IMG/VR virus record: IMGVR_UViG_3300046808_000728 | Coordinates: 1 to 51,047 of that record | From: a virus | DNA length: 51,047 bases | Direction: 5' to 3' (one strand) | Part shown: positions 44,595 to 51,047 of the stretch, piece after piece | How positions within the stretch are numbered: position 1 is the first letter of the stretch | Layout: every line of letters begins with the position of its first letter | Made by a program: the position numbers and the translations under genes | The notes under the pieces: model-generated | The model's database searches: none | Told to the model about the DNA's origin: nothing | What the model saw: the letters and a program-made list of their open reading frames with translations, nothing else

Positions 44595-47299
44595 AGAGTT
44601 AATTCTTCGTTTATCAATGATACTGGTCCTGATGATAGATAAACATTCAGTATAGTGCTATAATTAGTTGTGAATAGGTTTGAGTAACTCTCAAACGATC
44701 CAAAATACACATCGTGTTTCAAGAATGACACATTCGGATTAATGATGAAATCATATTCATTCAATGCGATCATTTCATTTTGATCTTTTATCAAAAACGA
44801 GATGTTGTATATATTATTGGTGCTATTATACACCAGAACTGGTTTATCTACAATATCAAACCGAACATTGCCACCAGAAACACTGAAAAATTGAGTGTTT
44901 GAAGTGTAATCTGTGTCATTTATTGGGAATATTTTCAAGTTTTTACTTGTCAACGTATCATACTTATAAATCTCTGGATATATGATGTAATTATTTGTTG
45001 AGATTGTCGGAGTTGTACTGTTGAGAACACAATAATATACATCGGTTCCCACTTTAAATCTATTCGACAGTTGATTTACATCATTTGTTGAGTGTTCGAT
45101 CACATAAGCTGTCGTATTTGGATTTACGAAACTTGAATTTTCATATTTTATCTTTTCGAAAATGAGATAATTGTCGGTTTCGATGGATAGTGTATCATAT
45201 GCAATCTCAAATTTATTAACGCTTGATAATTGAGCGAATACAGCGGAATTGTACTTGGAACTGAGATAAGAAAATTCACTCAGAAGAGCTGATACTCTAT
45301 TGGTAGAGCCGTTTCTCACAAAAATCTTACCATTCAAGTCAATTCTGTCGTTGTAAGTGTTTCTATCAAAAGAATCCACTTCAAATGAGGTAGCATTATC
45401 GGTTTGATTGATATATGTGTAATTTACTTTATCAAATTGATAATCATAGACAAATTCTGTTGTAAATTTACCTCCATCCACATTCAAGACTGAATTTCCA
45501 GAAAGTGGTCGTAGTGTTTGTGTAAAATCGGCTGTTAATGTTGGATAAGCGGCATCTAAAAGAGCGCGTTGGAGCGGTGATTTCGTATTTAACGCAGCTT
45601 CAAACAGAGTATTGTAGTAATACACTCCAGAACCCGGAAAACTGTTTAAATCGGAGTTTATAGGATCACTTAGAAACTCCGTATCATTTTTCATGAAGAG
45701 TCCGCCATCTCTTATTTTAAATGAAGGTTTTAAATTGGACTCCGTTGGCGCTTTTAATTCTTGATAAGGTGAGAAAAACCTGAAGAAGAGGGTCCAAGCA
45801 CCTGAAGTTGAAGAAAATGAATTGGTGTATGATGATAACCCAGATCTTATTGTTTCGGTATATGATGTATCATCATATGTGAAATAATTAAAAGCATATT
45901 CTTCACCATATAAATCATCGTAGAACTGATAACCATTTAATATCAGACTTTTGATGTATGATGGTGTCCTTACTTGGATGTTTGATTTGAAATTGTCGTC
46001 TATTTTAAATAGACCAAACTTATTTCCATACACATCTCCTTTTTGATCTGCAATATATCCAGATTCGAATATTGATTCGAATGATTGATCAAACGAATCG
46101 GATTTCTCAGCAACATATCCGTAGTATTTTGTATCTGATTTATTAGATATCGCTTGATTGACAGCGTTTCCAGATGATGTGTTTCGTTTTAGATATTCAC
46201 CATCTACGAAAAATGTCAAAACCTCATCATTACTTCCAAATATGTTTGGATCAGGGAAAAAGTATAACGAATTTGGTTGTAAATTGGCGGTATTTATTAA
46301 AAACGATTCGTTTTTACCATCTACAAAGACAATACTTGTTTTACTTGGCTTGAAGAACCCCAAGTCTTCTTTAGTTATTAAAGATCCTTTGTGTGTGGAT
46401 GCTGTCGTCGGGTAGTTTCGGTTTAATACATTGCCGCTTTTAGCAGAAGCTTTGAAAAGCTGACCTGATACAAAATCGGTTGATGTCGAACCAGTTGAAA
46501 TGTAATAAAAATCACTACTGACGCTCTTTTCAGTTAGTTTTCTTTTATTATCAAAGAGCTGATCAACTTCTTTCAGAGCTTTAATTTCATCCGATACACC
46601 TACAAATACTTCAGAAATCAATTCTTCATTTGATTTAAGGAAAATGTTTTGATTATAATCCAAGTCCTTGTAATCATATACATATTGATCAGGGGTTTGA
46701 TCGAAATATGTGCCATATACATTGTATAGCTCTTCAATATCAATTTTCAGCTTTGTTTTTATCGCTTCGATATCATATTCTATTGGTCCAAGCTCTTGAT
46801 TTTCTAAGAATTCGAGGGTTTTTTCAAAAATTACCTTTTCAACTCCAAGTACGCTACCCTTTAGCTTTTTTCTAGTTATTTCGTATTTTACATCACTTCT
46901 TTTAGAATTGTAATATTTGCAAATATCTACAAGTTTTCTACTGTAAAACCCTAAAACTGTATCAAGATCGTACTCATCATTGAAATCAATCTTGGAAATG
47001 AATTCTTTTTCTTCCAGAGTTGTATATTTCAGATTTATATCCTTTATAAACTCTCTGTATTTCTCAACTATCAGGTTGTTTTCCGTGGAATTTGAGTTTT
47101 TCTTTTTGGTATTCCAACGCTTCAAGTATTCATTGTAATACGTTTGTAATACATCGGGTTCAAAGCTTATCGAAACGGTTTTGATAAACAATAAAAACGA
47201 CATTGGAGTACTAACATCCAATGCATTAATTTCTAAAACGTTTGGGTTTGTTATACTCTTTGGTACTTCGGGATACCCGTACTGTAGCGTCGATGACAT
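44591..47299 (-). CDS. Very large structural protein, probable baseplate component
   Basis: A 902-residue protein. The N-terminal 230 residues are helical (EKYREFIKDINLKYTTLEEKEFISKIDFNDEYDLDTVLGFYSRKLVDICKYYNSKRSDV), a segment that recurs in the large wedge-associated proteins of marine T4-type phages. The remainder is a long series of beta repeats rich in Asn, Ser and Tyr. It lies two genes from gp6, where T4 has gp7, so a gp7-like wedge role is possible but unproven. Its ATG follows TAAATA by 6 nt. Confidence 0.62.
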   Translation of the reverse strand: MSSTLQYGYPEVPKSITNPNVLEINALDVSTPMSFLLFIKTVSISFEPDVLQTYYNEYLKRWNTKKKNSNSTENNLIVEKYREFIKDINLKYTTLEEKEFISKIDFNDEYDLDTVLGFYSRKLVDICKYYNSKRSDVKYEITRKKLKGSVLGVEKVIFEKTLEFLENQELGPIEYDIEAIKTKLKIDIEELYNVYGTYFDQTPDQYVYDYKDLDYNQNIFLKSNEELISEVFVGVSDEIKALKEVDQLFDNKRKLTEKSVSSDFYYISTGSTSTDFVSGQLFKASAKSGNVLNRNYPTTASTHKGSLITKEDLGFFKPSKTSIVFVDGKNESFLINTANLQPNSLYFFPDPNIFGSNDEVLTFFVDGEYLKRNTSSGNAVNQAISNKSDTKYYGYVAEKSDSFDQSFESIFESGYIADQKGDVYGNKFGLFKIDDNFKSNIQVRTPSYIKSLILNGYQFYDDLYGEEYAFNYFTYDDTSYTETIRSGLSSYTNSFSSTSGAWTLFFRFFSPYQELKAPTESNLKPSFKIRDGGLFMKNDTEFLSDPINSDLNSFPGSGVYYYNTLFEAALNTKSPLQRALLDAAYPTLTADFTQTLRPLSGNSVLNVDGGKFTTEFVYDYQFDKVNYTYINQTDNATSFEVDSFDRNTYNDRIDLNGKIFVRNGSTNRVSALLSEFSYLSSKYNSAVFAQLSSVNKFEIAYDTLSIETDNYLIFEKIKYENSSFVNPNTTAYVIEHSTNDVNQLSNRFKVGTDVYYCVLNSTTPTISTNNYIIYPEIYKYDTLTSKNLKIFPINDTDYTSNTQFFSVSGGNVRFDIVDKPVLVYNSTNNIYNISFLIKDQNEMIALNEYDFIINPNVSFLKHDVYFGSFESYSNLFTTNYSTILNVYLSSGPVSLINEELTL

Positions 47300-47305
47300 T
47301 GATAA

Positions 47306-47311
47306 TATTTA
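47306..47311 (-). promoter_or_regulatory. Late-type promoter for the 47299-43953 genes
   Basis: AAGTAAATATTATCA directly before ATG 47299; TAAATA ends 6 nt before the ATG, no -35, in the 33-bp gap between the two large structural genes. Confidence 0.68.
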
Positions 47312-47332
47312 CTTGTCAGATGCCGACTTTGA

Positions 47333-49459
47333 TCATATTGACAAAGATTGATAAAGAGAATCCAAGAACATATTATTAAACACGCCATCCGAAGCAAATA
47401 AATAAGAATTATCAACTGTCGGACCAAGTATTGTTGTTTTTGAATTTTCGAAATTTATGATGTTATCAGTCACGGTGCCATCATAACCATCAACATATTC
47501 AAAAAACACATAATATTTTTCGAAATCTTGTGGGCTGAATGATGATGGCAGAACGAGCGGCCAACCCCAGTCTGATGTATATTGAGACAAGTTGTATGTT
47601 TGTCCTGATCCAGCACACAGCGGTTGATATGTATTCAGCAATGTGTAAGAATTGCTGAATTTCTCCAGAGCAACGATTGGAGTTCCAGCGGTTATGGTAT
47701 AAGTCAGTGTATCTATCTGATCACCAATGTTCGTTCCATATTTGTCTTTTTGAGTGTATCCTCTGGTATCGAAATTTTGATTGAATTTATTCGTTGTTCC
47801 GATTAGTTTGTTTAGACTGACAGATGCCAGATTCGCAATTCGATCTATGTCTTCAGGATAATTCGTGGATGCTCTGTTGAATACAAGCTCTTCATTATCA
47901 ACAAGCCTCATATCTGAAATAAGAGCCTGAATGTTTTTAGTGTCGATATCTGTATTGTTTGCTATGAAGTTTGCTATCTTTTCATAAGTCTTGACACCTA
48001 TTGAATTGTGATCATAGTTATCAGATCCAAATATACTTCCTAAGAAATCATTAAACAGTATAGGATTGTTTTTGATTTTTTCTTGGAAAGCTAAATCGGT
48101 GAACGTTTGAGCAGCATTGAAATCCTCATTGACTTTGTATATGTCGTAATAATTATGTGAGTATATATCAAAGTAACTTGAACTTGCACTCAGTGTGAAT
48201 GCTGATAGATTATCATTTGTGAGCGTTGCGACACAAGATAACTGTACTGCTGTTGTTATCGAGCTAAGATATGGGAATTGGATATATCCTCTGAAAGATC
48301 CACCGTGATCCAGTTGATCTATAGTATAGTTTAAAGAAGATATTGTATAATACGTTGATGGTATCAATGCTGTATTCGCTACAAGTCTCTCGTTGGCTTG
48401 GGTTAATATATAGAATCCGTTATTATCGATTAGATAATCTCCAGATAATACACTTATAGAAAGAGCCGATAATTGAATATTATTGAAGTTTTTGAGAGAA
48501 TATTGAGCTGAATCTTTAACCTTTACAACAAATGGTATCTTGCTATTGATAAATTTTGTATGATATATATCGAATGAGCTTATGGGGGTGCTTTCCCCAT
48601 CGATACCATTGGATGTTATGCTGAGTCTGAACGCATCATTGTTGGGGGTTATATTTGCACTCAGCAAGACTCCCAGATTGTTTAGGTAATCGGTTGTTTT
48701 TTCTGCAACTATTGTGTTTGTATTGCTAAACTTGAATAATATCGATGTATTACCAACCGTATCATCTTTGTAATACACGTATTTCGTAGCTGAAGTTCCA
48801 ACAAAGAATGAACCAGCATCTGTTTTAGAGCATGGAACTATTGATCCGTTGTCAATCTTGGCGTACAATGCATCTCCTGATGTTATTTTGATATCTGGAA
48901 CCTCGTAATATTGCACATTTTGTATTGCAATATTTGATGTGGAATCAAATATGGAATATGTTGGACGTAAATGTACGAATTTATCAGATTGAATTTCGAA
49001 GAAGTTCGTACTTCCCGAATTATTCACTGAATATACAACATTCGTTATGGGCTGATACCACGGATATGTGACATTCAAGGTCCAAGGACCGTGAATAACA
49101 CTCTGTGTCAATTCCAAGTAGCCTTTATTGGATGATAGATTGGTAAATTCGAGAGTGTATGGTATGTAATCTTTAACTTCTACGTTTTGAGAATAAGACG
49201 ATATCAATGCATTGTTTTGGCAGTCGAATACCAATAGATTTACTGTGTAAACCCCCGGAAAATTGTAATATTTGATTGCTGTGAGCGCTTTTGATGTTGT
49301 ACCATCACCAAAAGACCAAACAACATCTTTGTTTGGAAACAAATCCAAATCAGGTATGAACTTGAATGGTGTTGACGATAAGCTATAAGAACTCAATACA
49401 TTCTCATTCTTGAAATCGTATACATCAAAAGTCGTATATGTTGTTTTTAAATCAGGCAT
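47333..49459 (-). CDS. Large structural protein with N-terminal PKD domain
   Basis: A 708-residue protein. DVVWSFGDGTTSKALTAIKYYNFPGVYTVNLLVFDCQN (about 45-82) is a clear PKD domain (W.FGDG......p.h.Y...G.Y.V.L.v.d). The rest is a chain of beta modules, with a helical region near 490-600 (FTDLAFQEKIKNNPILFNDFLGSIFG; KTYEKIANFIANNTDIDTKNIQALISDMRL). PKD and other Ig-like domains on phage tails often mediate weak carbohydrate binding. It overlaps gp6 by 8 nt, so it belongs to the baseplate operon that enters from the right. Confidence 0.68.
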   Translation of the reverse strand: MPDLKTTYTTFDVYDFKNENVLSSYSLSSTPFKFIPDLDLFPNKDVVWSFGDGTTSKALTAIKYYNFPGVYTVNLLVFDCQNNALISSYSQNVEVKDYIPYTLEFTNLSSNKGYLELTQSVIHGPWTLNVTYPWYQPITNVVYSVNNSGSTNFFEIQSDKFVHLRPTYSIFDSTSNIAIQNVQYYEVPDIKITSGDALYAKIDNGSIVPCSKTDAGSFFVGTSATKYVYYKDDTVGNTSILFKFSNTNTIVAEKTTDYLNNLGVLLSANITPNNDAFRLSITSNGIDGESTPISSFDIYHTKFINSKIPFVVKVKDSAQYSLKNFNNIQLSALSISVLSGDYLIDNNGFYILTQANERLVANTALIPSTYYTISSLNYTIDQLDHGGSFRGYIQFPYLSSITTAVQLSCVATLTNDNLSAFTLSASSSYFDIYSHNYYDIYKVNEDFNAAQTFTDLAFQEKIKNNPILFNDFLGSIFGSDNYDHNSIGVKTYEKIANFIANNTDIDTKNIQALISDMRLVDNEELVFNRASTNYPEDIDRIANLASVSLNKLIGTTNKFNQNFDTRGYTQKDKYGTNIGDQIDTLTYTITAGTPIVALEKFSNSYTLLNTYQPLCAGSGQTYNLSQYTSDWGWPLVLPSSFSPQDFEKYYVFFEYVDGYDGTVTDNIINFENSKTTILGPTVDNSYLFASDGVFNNMFLDSLYQSLSI

Positions 49460-51047
49460 CGATTACTTCTATTTTATTTATTAGCGATTGAGGAGAATAG
49501 AAATATGGGAATTTATAAAACGGAAGCGTTGTCGTTTGATTTACGATATCATTGTCACTATCGACATATATCGGATTCCATGATAAGAAAGATACTCCGT
49601 TGAAGAATGTATTTTCCTTTGTATTTTCCGTTCTTATTGAAGATACACCCTCAATTCCCAATATCGATGCTGTCAAGTCTGTTAAGTTTAATGTCTGCCC
49701 CAATACGTTATTGGATGGCTTGAAAAAATTCAAGATTGTATCATTTATCTTGGATTTCAACACCCCTTTGTTGATTTTATTCGTTTTACTTCTAACAACA
49801 ACGAGTTTTGATTCATCAACAACACTTCGAAGTGAATTTATTGTACTGAATCCAATATCAAATGCCACGTAGATAGGATCTCTAGGTACAATTTCATTGG
49901 ATATCATCTTTTTGTCTCTGGTGATGTCAATTATGAGATTTTTAAATGATTCACTGAGATAATTCGGATATGTACCATCTTGCGTTACTTCAAATTTCGG
50001 CACACAGAATATGTTGACGTTGTTGAAATCACAACTATCTGCAAAGTTGACCTGATTTATTAAAACACGGTTGACTTTATTCGGATCTACACATATGCGG
50101 TAGTAATAGTCGATGTATTCGTTTATAAATCTGTCATTATCAACAACCTTGACAGTATTCAAGATGTTTGGTATGCTCTTGCTCAAGAATTTCTCATAGT
50201 CGGCTTCAGTTACAAGTCTGTTTTGTGCAGCGATCAGGAACGGTGCATTGTTTTTGATAGACTCAACAGTTTCAGCTTCACTTATGGTTGTTGAATTCAG
50301 AGGATTGTTGAATGTCAATGAAGGACTCAGAACAGTTGTTATGATTTGAGAGTTTGAAGATGTTGTATCCTCATAGATTTCGCTGAATGTATTTGAAGCG
50401 TATGTAAAGAGCTTATTTCCATTGATTGCGTTTTTGCTTATGATACCTTTATCACCATCGCTCAAGATATACATTATCTTAACCTCATCACCGGATTCCA
50501 GTCGTTTTCCGAATGTGTTGTTTCCGAATTTTACTTCGTAATGTCCATTTTCATTCAATCTAAGCTCATATGCTCTCTCGGTTGCATTTGAAAGATACAA
50601 GCTGTCGCTTTCTTTGTATTCATACCAAGTATCGGTATTCACTTCCTTGACATACACGCTTATTGTACCATCTGCTATGAATCTACTGTCATTTGTGTTG
50701 ACCAAGTTATCAACAACAATCGGAAGAGTTTCAAAATCCAGACCTTCTGATGTATAAGTCGGATATTCTTGAACTGTACCTTGATATAAGATCAGATTGT
50801 TGTTGATCGAATCTATAGTTTCATTCGATGTTGTGGTTTTTTCAAAAAGTGTATCTTCCAAAACGGTGTATTGGATATTATCCACTAGAAAGTAGCTGTA
50901 CTTTCTAATCATATAGCTACCAACAGCCAGATTGGATGATGCGGTGCAGTTGATTGGAACAATTGATGTTTGTCTGCCTGTAGGCTTGTATCCTATCAGT
51001 TTAACAATACGATTCATGTTCTCATAAATCGAAGCCTGATCAAAAAG
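49452..51047 (-). CDS. 6: Baseplate wedge subunit gp6 (5' end outside window)
   Basis: The frame is open to the right edge (LFDQASIYENMNRIVKLIGYKPTGRQTSIVPINC...), so the Met at 51017 is internal and the gene is cut. The visible 531 residues include SYMIRKYSYFLVDNIQYTVLED, YELRLNENGHYEVKFGNNTFGKRLESGDEVKIMYILSDGDKGI (about 160-202 from that Met), NNAPFLIAAQNRLVTEADYEKFLSKSIPNILNTVKVVDND and LVVVRSKTNKINKGVLKSKINDTILNFFKPSNNVLGQTLNLTDLTASILGIEGVSSIRT. This is the gp6/J-like wedge family order (r.vt..DY...l....p.i..v.v). gp6 dimers form the wedge ring and drive baseplate rearrangement. T4 gp6 is 660 residues, so about 130 are missing. Confidence 0.82.
   Translation of the reverse strand, partial: LFDQASIYENMNRIVKLIGYKPTGRQTSIVPINCTASSNLAVGSYMIRKYSYFLVDNIQYTVLEDTLFEKTTTSNETIDSINNNLILYQGTVQEYPTYTSEGLDFETLPIVVDNLVNTNDSRFIADGTISVYVKEVNTDTWYEYKESDSLYLSNATERAYELRLNENGHYEVKFGNNTFGKRLESGDEVKIMYILSDGDKGIISKNAINGNKLFTYASNTFSEIYEDTTSSNSQIITTVLSPSLTFNNPLNSTTISEAETVESIKNNAPFLIAAQNRLVTEADYEKFLSKSIPNILNTVKVVDNDRFINEYIDYYYRICVDPNKVNRVLINQVNFADSCDFNNVNIFCVPKFEVTQDGTYPNYLSESFKNLIIDITRDKKMISNEIVPRDPIYVAFDIGFSTINSLRSVVDESKLVVVRSKTNKINKGVLKSKINDTILNFFKPSNNVLGQTLNLTDLTASILGIEGVSSIRTENTKENTFFNGVSFLSWNPIYVDSDNDIVNQTTTLPFYKFPYFYSPQSLINKIEVIDA

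Noticed and set aside
1-51047. tRNA genes, CRISPR arrays, insertion sequences, integrase or attachment sites
   Set aside because: I looked for cloverleaf-type TTCGANNC contexts with flanking stems, regularly spaced repeats, and transposase or integrase motifs, and saw none that hold up. Small tRNAs in coding gaps are unlikely, since almost no gap exceeds 100 bases.

Overview
The window is part of the genome of a T4-type contractile-tailed phage (Caudoviricetes, myovirus morphology), AT-rich and marine-like in style. This rests on a near-complete set of T4 replication, recombination and late-transcription genes: family B DNA polymerase (gp43), sliding clamp (gp45), a gp62-like clamp-loader subunit, helicase (gp41), primase (gp61), single-strand binding protein (gp32), UvsX, UvsW, a UvsY-like protein, gp46/gp47 and the gp55 late sigma factor. 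A baseplate and tail-fibre block including gp6 follows. There are no tRNA, rRNA, CRISPR or IS elements that I can see. The host cannot be named from the sequence.

Layout. 1-7650 (minus): a truncated DUF2693-like gene, a GroES-like co-chaperonin, a gp62-like gene, then a tightly overlapped glycan cassette (GT6, GT11, a GT-A-like protein, a methyltransferase, GT10, a GT7-like protein and GT2), a NadR-like P-loop kinase and an HNH nuclease. 7758-8498 (plus): PhoH-like. 8499-12386 (minus): small proteins of a probable virion operon, including a clan-AA/RimK-type protease-like protein, and a GIY-YIG-like nuclease. 12413-32660 (mostly plus): the replication, recombination and late-sigma module, interrupted by two late-type minus genes (18816-19091 and 23505-25283); a third (32716-33159) lies just past its end. 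33195-34284 (plus): a late trio including a two-TM zinc-ribbon protein. 34273-51047 (minus): a GT2, two Thr/Pro-rich mucin-like proteins, collar-domain fibres, large structural proteins with PKD-like domains, and gp6 running off the right edge. No gene-free stretch exceeds 300 bases; the longest is 11909-12113.

The most striking signal is in the promoters. Two classes can be read by eye. Class E (early, sigma70-like) is TTGACA or a close variant, a 16-bp spacer, then a TAnnnT-like hexamer, usually 4-9 nt before an ATG. Class L (late, T4-like) is TAAATA with no -35, ending 5-6 nt before an ATG in nearly every case. In both classes the expected transcription start falls at or within a few bases of the initiation codon, so many first genes of operons should have leaderless or nearly leaderless mRNAs. 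The class E and L assignments agree with gene function (replication, nucleases and glycan genes versus virion genes), fit the presence of gp55, and fix many start codons. At 19097-19102 the same six base pairs serve as the early -10 of the DNA polymerase gene and, on the other strand, the late -10 of its divergent neighbour.
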